Shown here: positions 17,034-24,764 of the stretch, piece by piece
Layout: every line of letters starts with the position of its first letter
How positions within the stretch are numbered: position 1 is the first letter of the stretch
Assembly: GCF_004341625.1 (NCBI RefSeq)
Contig: NZ_SLZG01000021.1
Span: 1-64,000, forward strand
From: Rhizobium sp. BK376
GTDB lineage: Bacteria; Pseudomonadota; Alphaproteobacteria; Rhizobiales; Rhizobiaceae
Reading direction: 5' to 3'
DNA length: 64,000 nucleotides
The notes under the pieces: model-generated
The model's database searches: none
What the model was told of the DNA's origin: nothing
What the model saw: only the letters and a program-made list of their open reading frames with translations
Position numbers and translations under genes: made by a program

Positions 17034-18104
17034 TCAAGGCCGCTGCCGCAAGAGTTCGTCCTTAGGCTCAACTTCCGTCGCCTCATTGGTGCCGTTTCGA
17101 AGATTCTTGGGCGATACGCCGAACCAACGATGCACGGAGCGGGTAAAGGCACTCGGCGCCGAATATCCGAGGCGATAGCAGATGGCCGAGATCGAAAGGT
17201 CGCTTTGCGTCAGCAATGTCAGGCTGAGGTGCCGCCGTTCTTCGTCGCGGACGTCGTTCAGCGTCATGCCGACATCCGCGAGCCGCCGTTGAAACGTCCG
17301 CTCCGATAATCCGAAATAGGTCGCGATCACGCTCAGCGCCAGCACCGGCTCGCCGATCCGTTTGCGGATATATCGACGAACCTGCTCGAGGAACTCCTCG
17401 TCCATCGCCTCGTCCGAGGCGAGGGTGCGGCACTGCATATCCATCAGCTTGAACAGGTTCTCGTCGCCATTGGCATTCGCTTTGTCGAGGATGCGATTGG
17501 GAAAGCGTATGCTGTTGAGGCGCATGTTGAAACTGACGTGCCGCGAGAGCCGCTCGCGGAAAATGGCCGGATTTTTCGGCCTAGGACGTTCGAGGCCGAT
17601 CGTGACGGCGTCCGCATCGTCGCCGAGCATGCGCCTGAAATGGCGCATGTGCAGAGCGATCATCATGTCCACATACTGGTCGCGCTTGACGATCAGCGGC
17701 GAAAAGCTCCAGGAGACCACCGCCTCCGCATCGTTGAATTCCAGCCTGCAATAACTCGTCTGCGAGACGTAGGGCATGTGATCGCTGAAGAATTGGACCA
17801 GATGACGAACCGTAGGCGCAGCCATGACGCCATATCCGTAAGCGCCGCTGGAGCCGAGGACGAAGATCGGAGCGCTTTTCAGCCCGAAGGCCTCGTCATT
17901 GGTCAGTAGCGTGCAGGCTTCCAGAAGGCGGCAGAGCCGATCGAGGCTGAGACGGGCCGTCAGGCTTTGCAGGTCGATGGGATCGATATCCAGAGCCTTG
18001 CAGATGGGCTCGATATCGATTCCATAGGACAAGGCATGCCGCGCGATGGCCGAACCAACGCCGGCGACCGCCGTAAGCTCATCACTCACCGTTTGATTAG
18101 ACAT
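17034..18104 (-). CDS. AraC-family transcriptional regulator
   Basis: 356 aa. The N-terminal 230 residues match the arabinose-operon regulator-like domain of the OruR/ArgR-type AraC subfamily. The C-terminal 100 residues hold the two helix-turn-helix units: VIATYFGLSERTFQRRLAD and ISAICYRLGYSAPSAFTRS, then FGVSPKNLRNG. The effector and targets are unknown. A TGGCGCCA palindrome lies 9-16 bases upstream of the start. Confidence 0.85.
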   Translation of the reverse strand: MSNQTVSDELTAVAGVGSAIARHALSYGIDIEPICKALDIDPIDLQSLTARLSLDRLCRLLEACTLLTNDEAFGLKSAPIFVLGSSGAYGYGVMAAPTVRHLVQFFSDHMPYVSQTSYCRLEFNDAEAVVSWSFSPLIVKRDQYVDMMIALHMRHFRRMLGDDADAVTIGLERPRPKNPAIFRERLSRHVSFNMRLNSIRFPNRILDKANANGDENLFKLMDMQCRTLASDEAMDEEFLEQVRRYIRKRIGEPVLALSVIATYFGLSERTFQRRLADVGMTLNDVRDEERRHLSLTLLTQSDLSISAICYRLGYSAPSAFTRSVHRWFGVSPKNLRNGTNEATEVEPKDELLRQRP

Positions 18105-18227
18105 TTAATCTCTGGCGCCAAGTGTAAAGCATTCGTCGCCGGAAGATAAATGTAGTTCCTTCCTCTTGTCGAGCGGATTTTCTCTGAGGATAGCCGCTGA
18201 GGAGAGGCATCTGCCGTGCCGGGCGGC

Positions 18228-19244
18228 CTACTTGCGCGCCCAGAGCACCTTGTAGCGGGCGTTCCGGCAGGTCTCGCCGCTCTCCTTGAAATGCGCCAAA
18301 AGCACGGGTTCATAGGGCAGGCCGCGATTGGCCACCAGCATGAGCCGGCCGCCGCCACGCAGGGCCGCCGCTGCCGTCTTGATCATCGCCTGACCAAGCG
18401 AGGGTTCCGCCGCGTGGCCCTCGTGGAAGGGCGGATTCATGATGATGAGATCGTACTTGTCCTTGACCGGCTCGGCCGCCAGATCGTGCCAGAAGAAGCG
18501 CACGGCGATATCGGGGCAGTTCTCCGCCATGTTCGCCTTGGCGGCTTCCAGGGCTGCGTGGCTGGCCTCATAAAGGTCGAGACGCCCGAGGCGCGGCGAG
18601 CGTGTCGCCAGCTCAACGGAGAGATATCCCCAGGCTGCGCCGAAATCGGCAGCGTCGCCGGTAAAATCCGTCGGCAGGCGCGATGCCAGCAGTTCGGAGC
18701 CGGCATCGATGCGGTCGTGCGAAAACATTCCGGCCGATGCCGTAAACCGATCCTCGACGCGTACCGCCGACTTGCGAAGCGCGGAGAGCAGGGCGGAAGC
18801 ATCGGCAGGACGGCTGAACCAGAAGGCGACGCCGTGATATTTCGGCATGTGCTCGATATCGGCGCCCAGGCTCTCCACGCGCTTGCGCAGCGGCTGTATG
18901 CCGTCTTCCTTGCCGCCCGCGACGACGATCAGGCCGCCTGCCTTAACGCGGGCGACCGCCTCGGCGATATGCCCCTCGTTCTCGCCCTTGTGCTTGGTGC
19001 AGAGCACCAGCGCGCCATCGAAATCCTCGCCTTCGATTTCCGGTGTCGCGTTGATGCGCTGCGCCTGCAACTGCCGATAGAGCGGCCGGAAATCTTGGAC
19101 CGCCGAAAGGCTTGCTGTAAAGCCGTTGGGCAGGGCAAAGCCCGTTTCGGCACCGAGAAAGAGGATGCGCTCGCCCTCGCCGGGCGTGGCGACCGTGCCG
19201 GATGCGAAGGGATGGAGGAGGGTTTTCAATGCGTCGCGGCTCAT
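18228..19244 (-). CDS. RsmC-like class I SAM-dependent methyltransferase
   Basis: 338 aa. The catalytic motif NPPF occurs in DLIIMNPPFHEGHA near residue 238, as in N2-guanine rRNA methyltransferases RsmC/RlmG. The N-terminal half looks like a degenerate methyltransferase copy, as in RsmC. The SAM loop is the DFGAAWGYLSVELA segment; it has GAAWG where a GxGxG pattern is usual. The most likely substrate is 16S rRNA G1207. Confidence 0.75.
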   Translation of the reverse strand: MSRDALKTLLHPFASGTVATPGEGERILFLGAETGFALPNGFTASLSAVQDFRPLYRQLQAQRINATPEIEGEDFDGALVLCTKHKGENEGHIAEAVARVKAGGLIVVAGGKEDGIQPLRKRVESLGADIEHMPKYHGVAFWFSRPADASALLSALRKSAVRVEDRFTASAGMFSHDRIDAGSELLASRLPTDFTGDAADFGAAWGYLSVELATRSPRLGRLDLYEASHAALEAAKANMAENCPDIAVRFFWHDLAAEPVKDKYDLIIMNPPFHEGHAAEPSLGQAMIKTAAAALRGGGRLMLVANRGLPYEPVLLAHFKESGETCRNARYKVLWARK

Positions 19245-19260
19245 GGGCGGATTCCCTAAG

Positions 19261-19350
19261 GCAATTCCAGCAAAAGTGTAGCACGGTTTTGCGTCCGGAA
19301 TTGCGTCAAATCAAGGAGATAGAGCGCTTCCGCGATTCGAGGAAAAGCGG
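19261..19350. repeat. Dispersed rhizobial-type palindromic repeat, long copy
   Basis: GCAATTCC and GGAATTGC bracket an imperfect palindrome (AGCAAAAGTG ... GTTTTGCGTCC), followed by a GAGATAGAGCG spacer and a second GCGATTCGAGG-AAAAGCG stretch. A shorter, diverged copy of the first part is at 44810-44853. The element lies in the gap between the methyltransferase gene and pnp and contains no ORF. Confidence 0.55.
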
Positions 19351-19375
19351 AGATGCCCTAGCGGAAAGCGGATAG

Positions 19376-19406
19376 AAAAAGGGCGCGGAAAATCATTCCG
19401 CGCCCT
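19376..19406 (-). terminator. Rho-independent terminator of pnp
   Basis: AGGGCGCGGAA pairs with TTCCGCGCCCT around a 5-base loop. On the minus strand it is followed by a T run, 23 bases after the pnp stop codon. Confidence 0.85.
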
Positions 19407-19428
19407 GTGGATGCGATGAAGGCGCGGC

Positions 19429-21567
19429 TTATTCGGCCGCTTCGTCCTTCTTCTTGTCGGCCGGGATTTCCTGGCCGGTGGCCTGGTCGACGACCTTCAT
19501 GGAAAGACGGACCTTGCCGCGCTCGTCGAAGCCGAGCAGCTTGACCCAGACCTTCTGGCCTTCCTTGACCACGTCCTGGGTCTTCGCAACACGCTCGGAC
19601 GCGAGCTGCGAGATATGGACGAGGCCGTCGCGGGCGCCGAAGAAGTTGACGAAGGCACCGAAGTCGGCGGTCTTGACGACAGTACCTTCGTAGATCTGGC
19701 CGATTTCCGGCTCTGCAACGATCGAGTGGATCCACTTGCGGGCCGCTTCGATTTCCTTGCCGGAAGAAGAAGCGATCTTGACCGTGCCGTCGTCCTCGAT
19801 GTTGATCTTCGCGCCGGTCTTTTCGACGATTTCGCGGATGACCTTGCCGCCGGAGCCGATGACTTCACGGATCTTGTCGACCGGGATGTTCATGACTTCG
19901 ATGCGCGGAGCGAATTCGCCGAGCTGGCCACGGCTTTCGGTGATCGCCTTGGACATTTCGCCGAGAATGTGGGCACGACCGCCCTTGGCCTGGCCGAGAG
20001 CGACCTTCATGATCTCTTCGGTGATACCGGCGATCTTGATGTCCATCTGCAGCGAGGTGATGCCGTCGGCGGTGCCGGCGACCTTGAAGTCCATGTCGCC
20101 GAGGTGGTCTTCATCACCAAGAATGTCGGAGAGAACCGCGAAGCGCTCGCCTTCCAGGATCAGACCCATGGCTATACCGGCAACCGGCTTGGCCAGCGGA
20201 ACGCCAGCGTCCATCAGGGCCAGCGAGGTGCCGCAGACGGTTGCCATCGAGGACGAGCCGTTCGACTCGGTGATTTCGGAGACGACGCGCAGTGTGTAGG
20301 GGAACTGCTCAGGCGTCGGCAGCATCGGACGGATCGCGCGCCATGCGAGCTTGCCGTGACCGATTTCGCGGCGGCCTGGGGAGCCCATGCGGCCGGTTTC
20401 GCCAACGGAGTAGGGCGGGAAGTTGTAGTGGAGCAGGAAGCGCTCCTTGTACATGCCCGTCAGGCTGTCGACGAACTGCTCGTCTTCACCGGTGCCGAGC
20501 GTGGCAACAACGATCGCCTGTGTTTCACCGCGGGTGAACAGCGCCGAACCGTGAGTGCGCGGCAGGAGGCCGACTTCCGAGACGATTGGACGAACGGTTT
20601 CGAGATCGCGACCGTCAATACGGCTCTTGGTGTCGAGGATGTTCCAGCGAACGATCTTCGCCTGCAGGTGCTTGAAGATCGCGCCGACTTCTTCGGCCGT
20701 GTACTTGGCTTCGCCTTCTTCCGGCAGGAAGTGGGCCTTCACCTTTGCCTTGACAGCGTCGACGGCGGCGTAACGGTCGGCCTTCTGCGTGATCTTGTAG
20801 GCTTCGCGCAGTTCGGCTTCGGCAATGCCGAGCATCTCAGTCTCAAGCGCAGAAAAGTCTTCCGGCTGGAAATCGCGCGGCTCCTTGGCAGCCACTTCGG
20901 CGAGCTTGATGATCGCGTCGAGAACCGGCTGGAAGCCCTTGTGGCCGAACATGACGGCGCCGAGCATGACGTCTTCCGGCAGTTCCTTGGCTTCGGATTC
21001 AACCATCAGAACGGCATCGTGCGTGCCGGCAACGACGAGGTCGAGAACCGACTCGTCCATCTCGTCGAGATGCGGGTTGAGGACGTATTCGCCGTTGATG
21101 TAGCCGACGCGTGCGCCGCCGACCGGGCCCATGAAGGGAACGCCTGAAAGCGTCAGGGCAGCCGAGGTCGCAACCATGGACAGGATGTCGGGGTTGTTTT
21201 CCAGATCGTGCTGGATGACGGTTACAACGACCTGCGTGTCGTTCTTGTAGCCTTCAGGGAAGAGCGGGCGGATCGGACGGTCGATCAGACGCGAAACCAG
21301 CGTTTCGTTCTCGCTCGGGCGGCCTTCGCGCTTGAAATAGCCGCCAGGGATCTTGCCGGCTGCGTAGGTCTTTTCCTGGTAGTTTACGGTGAGGGGGAAG
21401 AAGTCCTGGCCCGGCTTCGGCGCCTTGGCCGAAACGACGGTCGCGAGCACCACGGTCTCGCCGTAGGTTGCCATCACGGCGCCATCGGCCTGGCGGGCGA
21501 TCTTGCCGGTTTCCAGCTTGAGCGGGCGGCCTGCCCACTCGATTTCCACGGTATGAACGTCAAACAT
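19429..21567 (-). CDS. pnp: Polynucleotide phosphorylase
   Basis: 712 aa, normal length. Domains in order: first RNase PH-like core (residues about 1-140), an all-helical linker, second RNase PH-like core (about 300-530, with the TSLQMDIKIAG segment), a KH domain (VIGSGGKVIREIVEKTGAKI, about 565) and an S1 domain (VYEGTVVK-like, about 620-690). It degrades RNA 3' to 5' with phosphate and joins the degradosome. AAGGACAAGACAT precedes the ATG. It is the last gene of the rimP-to-pnp series and lies downstream of rpsO. Confidence 0.97.
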   Translation of the reverse strand: MFDVHTVEIEWAGRPLKLETGKIARQADGAVMATYGETVVLATVVSAKAPKPGQDFFPLTVNYQEKTYAAGKIPGGYFKREGRPSENETLVSRLIDRPIRPLFPEGYKNDTQVVVTVIQHDLENNPDILSMVATSAALTLSGVPFMGPVGGARVGYINGEYVLNPHLDEMDESVLDLVVAGTHDAVLMVESEAKELPEDVMLGAVMFGHKGFQPVLDAIIKLAEVAAKEPRDFQPEDFSALETEMLGIAEAELREAYKITQKADRYAAVDAVKAKVKAHFLPEEGEAKYTAEEVGAIFKHLQAKIVRWNILDTKSRIDGRDLETVRPIVSEVGLLPRTHGSALFTRGETQAIVVATLGTGEDEQFVDSLTGMYKERFLLHYNFPPYSVGETGRMGSPGRREIGHGKLAWRAIRPMLPTPEQFPYTLRVVSEITESNGSSSMATVCGTSLALMDAGVPLAKPVAGIAMGLILEGERFAVLSDILGDEDHLGDMDFKVAGTADGITSLQMDIKIAGITEEIMKVALGQAKGGRAHILGEMSKAITESRGQLGEFAPRIEVMNIPVDKIREVIGSGGKVIREIVEKTGAKINIEDDGTVKIASSSGKEIEAARKWIHSIVAEPEIGQIYEGTVVKTADFGAFVNFFGARDGLVHISQLASERVAKTQDVVKEGQKVWVKLLGFDERGKVRLSMKVVDQATGQEIPADKKKDEAAE

Positions 21568-21856
21568 ATGTCTTGTCCTTCAATGCGGGATGACGCGTCC
21601 TCGCCCTTCAAGGGGAAACGCGACGTCGACCGCAATCAATGTGACGCATCATGGGCAAGACAACGGGAGGCTTTGCAACGTTGACCAAGGCTTGAAACCC
21701 TGGCCGAAAGCATCCGGCAATCCTGCCCCATGACAGGTCAACGGTTGGTTCTGGCGGGACCGGCCCATCCGGTCTGCCAATTTTGCCTCATGGCGCACCG
21801 AGAAGGGGCGCGCAGCAGAGACATCTTAATAGGGTTTTCAAACCCTGGATAGACGA

Positions 21857-21886
21857 CCGGCGGGCGTTCGCAGGAACGCCCGCCGG
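21857..21886 (-). terminator. Strong hairpin between rpsO and pnp
   Basis: CCGGCGGGCGTTC and GAACGCCCGCCGG form a perfect 13-bp stem with a 4-base loop, 8 bases past the rpsO stop. It lacks a good T run, so it may act as a partial terminator or an RNA-processing/stability hairpin, as known between rpsO and pnp in other bacteria. The rest of the 326-base gap, up to pnp, holds only the pnp leader. Confidence 0.65.
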
Positions 21887-21893
21887 AAAACTA

Positions 21894-22163
21894 TTAGCGG
21901 CGGATATTCAAGCTGTTGATCAGCTTGGTATAACGGCCTTCGTCCTTCTTCTTGAGGTAGTCAAGAAGCGAGCGGCGGCTGGAAACGAGCGTCAGGAGGC
22001 CACGGCGGGAGTGGTTATCCTTCTTGTGGTCCTTGAAGTGCTCGGTCAGGTTATTGATGCGCTCGGTGAGGATCGCAACCTGAACTTCCGGAGAACCGGT
22101 GTCGCCTTCGGCAGTTGCGTATTCCTTGATCAGCGCAGACTTGCGCTCGGCAGTGATCGACAT
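21894..22163 (-). CDS. rpsO: 30S ribosomal protein S15
   Basis: 89 aa, exactly the usual size. The conserved segments GDTGSPEVQVAILTERI, HSRRGLLTLVSSRRSLLDYLK and the C-terminal Y.KLI..L.IRR are all present. S15 is a primary 16S rRNA-binding protein. AAAGGA stands 10 bases before the ATG. Confidence 0.98.
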   Translation of the reverse strand: MSITAERKSALIKEYATAEGDTGSPEVQVAILTERINNLTEHFKDHKKDNHSRRGLLTLVSSRRSLLDYLKKKDEGRYTKLINSLNIRR

Positions 22164-22311
22164 CGGACAATCCTTTCATAAGAGGAGATAAGTCGCCAGA
22201 AGCCGGGATGTCGTCCAGCCTTGGCCGCGAATGCACAGGGCTATGCCAAATGCTGGGCTGCCTATAAACTATTAAGCTCGTAATGGGAAGGGGCAGCCCG
22301 AAGCAGCGGAT

Positions 22312-23169
22312 TCACTGCTTTCCCGACATGGCGTTCCGGATCATGGCGTCATAGCCTTCCGGATCCTGAAGCATGGCAAAGTGGCTCGCGTCCTTGAGGA
22401 TGACCAGCTTGGCACCCGGTATCTCCTTCGCCATCATTTCTGTATGGTCGAGCTTGACGGCTTCGTCGTGATCGCCGATGGCGAGCGTCACCGGAACGGT
22501 GATCTTTGAGAGATCGGACGCCGTCCATGCCGGCTGGCTCGCCCACATGGCCGAGATCTGGTTGACGAAGGCATCATACTCGGTCGGCGTCGGCGAGAGC
22601 TTCTTATACTGCTCGCCGGCGACATTGATGTAGTTGCTGAACGTCGCGTTGTTCATCACGTCCGATTTGACGCCATCCGTCGTCACGTTGGCTGCCTGCG
22701 CAACCACCTGCTTCAGCTTTTCCGGATGGGTCATCGCCATATCGATACCGATGATGCCGCCATCGGACCAGCCGACCAGGGTCACCTTGTCGAGCTTGAG
22801 ATAATCCAGCAGGGCGACGTAATCGGACGTCATGAGATCGTAGCCGAAGGGTTGCTCGCTGCGGGTCGAGCGTCCATGGCCGCGGCTGTCTGCGACAATG
22901 ACCAGATGATCCCTGGCGAAATCCTTGATCTGGTTGCCCCAGACATCGGCATTGCCGAGGCCTCCATGGATGAAGAGGATCGGATCACCCTGCCCATACT
23001 CGGCATAGTACATCTTGATGTCGTTCACCGGCGCCATGCCGCTGGCATTGGGTGTCGGCATGGAGGGAAAGGCCGGAAGCTCGGCCCAGCGCTCGGCAGA
23101 CCGGGCGGCTGATATCGTTGCCATCAGTGAAAACAAAGCGATCGTCGCAAGCATAATCCGGCGCATCAT
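22312..23169 (-). CDS. Exported alpha/beta hydrolase
   Basis: 285 aa. A signal peptide (MMRRIMLATIALFSLMATISAARSA-like) is followed by an alpha/beta hydrolase fold: HGGLGNADVW oxyanion loop, nucleophile Ser in GWSDGG near residue 140, Asp in IGDHDE and His in DASHFAM. The substrate is unknown. The gene interrupts the translation cluster between rpsO and truB. Confidence 0.85.
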   Translation of the reverse strand: MMRRIMLATIALFSLMATISAARSAERWAELPAFPSMPTPNASGMAPVNDIKMYYAEYGQGDPILFIHGGLGNADVWGNQIKDFARDHLVIVADSRGHGRSTRSEQPFGYDLMTSDYVALLDYLKLDKVTLVGWSDGGIIGIDMAMTHPEKLKQVVAQAANVTTDGVKSDVMNNATFSNYINVAGEQYKKLSPTPTEYDAFVNQISAMWASQPAWTASDLSKITVPVTLAIGDHDEAVKLDHTEMMAKEIPGAKLVILKDASHFAMLQDPEGYDAMIRNAMSGKQ

Positions 23170-23301
23170 TTACCTCCTGTCGGACCGTGTGATCTGCAGA
23201 GAATATGGCGCCATCGACGATTGACAATCACCCGAGCGTTCCGGCCGCGACGCAAGGCGGGCAGCCGGTTGATATCCGCTCGGGCCCTAAGTCTTGCCGG
23301 C

Positions 23302-24231
23302 TTAGGCGAAGACGCGCTTCGGCCGGAACTCGCCTTCGCCGATCTCGCCGATTGCGATCAGCTTGCCGCGTGCGGTCGCATAGGCTTCGCTCTCGGCAAC
23401 CGGCGCGTCGCGGCCACGCACGAGAATGGGATTGCCCATCTTCAGCCGGTGTGCCTGGTCGTCGGTGACGACAAGATGCGGCAGCGACGACAGCGCCTCG
23501 CTGGTGTCGATCAGGAAAGCATCGAGGGCGGCAAGCCGCTCATCCGCGTCCTCGATCGCCTCAAGCTCCAAGAGTTTTGCGAGCGGCACCATGCTCTCCT
23601 CGGCAAAGGGCGCAACGAAGGTGCGCCGCAGGGAGGCGATGTGTCCGAAGCAGCCGAGGTCGCGTCCGAGATCGCGAGCGATCGAGCGGACATAGGTGCC
23701 CTTGCCGCACTCGATTTCGAAATGAGCGAGATTGGACGTCGCGCCGAGCATGGTCAGGCGGAAGACTTCCACTTCGCGGGAGGGGATTTCGACGGTTTCG
23801 CCCTCGCGCGCCAGATCGTAGGCGCGCTCGCCGGCAATCTTGATCGCCGAAAACTGCGGCGGCACCTGCTCGATGACGCCGGTATATTTCGGCAGCAGCG
23901 CGCGGATATCTTCTTCGCTCGGCCGCTTGTCCGAGGACTGCGTCACATCGCCTTCGAGGTCGTCCGTCGCGCGCTCCTCGCCCCAGGCGACGGAGAATTC
24001 ATAGATCTTGCGGCCGTCCATGACGTAAGGAACGGTTTTGGTCGCGTCGCCGAGAGCGATCGGCAGCATGCCGGATGCCAGCGGATCAAGCGTGCCCGCA
24101 TGGCCGCATTTCTGCGCCTTGAACAGCCACTTGATCTTGGAAACGGCTTCGGTCGAGCCGAAATCCACCGGCTTGTCGAGAATAAGCCAGCCGGAAACCG
24201 GCCGGCCCTTGGGTTTGCGTGGTTTGGACAT
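23302..24231 (-). CDS. truB: tRNA pseudouridine(55) synthase TruB
   Basis: 309 aa from the ATG at 24231; the extra 26 codons upstream do not resemble the family. Motif I is GWLILDKPVDFGST, and the catalytic Asp is in KCGHAGTLDPLASGMLP near residue 47. It modifies U55 in the tRNA T loop. It follows rbfA by 13 bases in the cluster. Confidence 0.96.
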   Translation of the reverse strand: MSKPRKPKGRPVSGWLILDKPVDFGSTEAVSKIKWLFKAQKCGHAGTLDPLASGMLPIALGDATKTVPYVMDGRKIYEFSVAWGEERATDDLEGDVTQSSDKRPSEEDIRALLPKYTGVIEQVPPQFSAIKIAGERAYDLAREGETVEIPSREVEVFRLTMLGATSNLAHFEIECGKGTYVRSIARDLGRDLGCFGHIASLRRTFVAPFAEESMVPLAKLLELEAIEDADERLAALDAFLIDTSEALSSLPHLVVTDDQAHRLKMGNPILVRGRDAPVAESEAYATARGKLIAIGEIGEGEFRPKRVFA

Positions 24232-24244
24232 CAAGTCTCTTCTA

Positions 24245-24655
24245 TTATTGGTCTTCGTCGCTGCCGTCGTCGAGGTCGCGCTGAACCTCGGGCGAACGCA
24301 GCAGTGCATCGATCTTCTTGTAATTGTCGAAGCTCGTGTCGTCGCGGAAGCGCACTTCCGGCATGTATTTCATCTGCCGAAGCTGCGGACCGAGACGGCC
24401 GCGGATGAATTTCGCGTTGCGGTTCAGCGCATCGATGACGACGCTGTGGTCGGAAACGCCGAGCGGCGTCACATAGGCCGTCGCGATCTTCAGGTCGGGC
24501 GACATGCGCACCTCCGAGATCGAAATGACGGTTGCCTCGATAACGTCGTCGCGCACCTCGCCCCTCTGCAGAACCTGCGTGATGGCGGCTCGAACCTGTT
24601 CGCCAACACGCAGCATGCGCTGCGACGGCGCTGAGGATGTCGGTCTTGTGGCCAT
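24245..24655 (-). CDS. rbfA: Ribosome-binding factor A
   Basis: 136 aa KH-fold protein that assists late 30S maturation. RVGEQVRAAITQVLQRGEV, ISEVRMSPDLKIATAYV and FIRGRLGPQLRQMKYMPEVRF match the family. It lies between infB and truB in the standard order. Confidence 0.96.
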   Translation of the reverse strand: MATRPTSSAPSQRMLRVGEQVRAAITQVLQRGEVRDDVIEATVISISEVRMSPDLKIATAYVTPLGVSDHSVVIDALNRNAKFIRGRLGPQLRQMKYMPEVRFRDDTSFDNYKKIDALLRSPEVQRDLDDGSDEDQ

Positions 24656-24711
24656 TTCTTACACTCCAAAAGGCCTTACAGCCAAAAAGGCCCCTACAGC
24701 CAAAAAGGATT

Positions 24712-24739
24712 GGGCGCCGGACTGGTTGATCCGGCGCCC
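24712..24739 (-). terminator. Hairpin after infB
   Basis: GGGCGCCGGA pairs with TCCGGCGCCC around an 8-base loop; on the minus strand CCTTTTT follows a few bases later. Two tandem copies of a CCTTACAGCC/CCCTACAGCC-AAAAAGG unit (24674-24708) sit between it and rbfA. It probably gives partial termination within the cluster. Confidence 0.6.
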
Positions 24740-24764
24740 GTCCAGAATTTCAATCTCGATCCGC

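Noticed and set aside
18105..18227. Pho-box or other known operators near the AraC and methyltransferase genes
   Set aside because: Apart from the TGGCGCCA palindrome nothing fits a known consensus.
19615..21147. A 510-codon open frame antisense to pnp
   Set aside because: It mirrors the codon pattern of pnp, has no binding site, and pnp is certain; a GC-rich antisense shadow.
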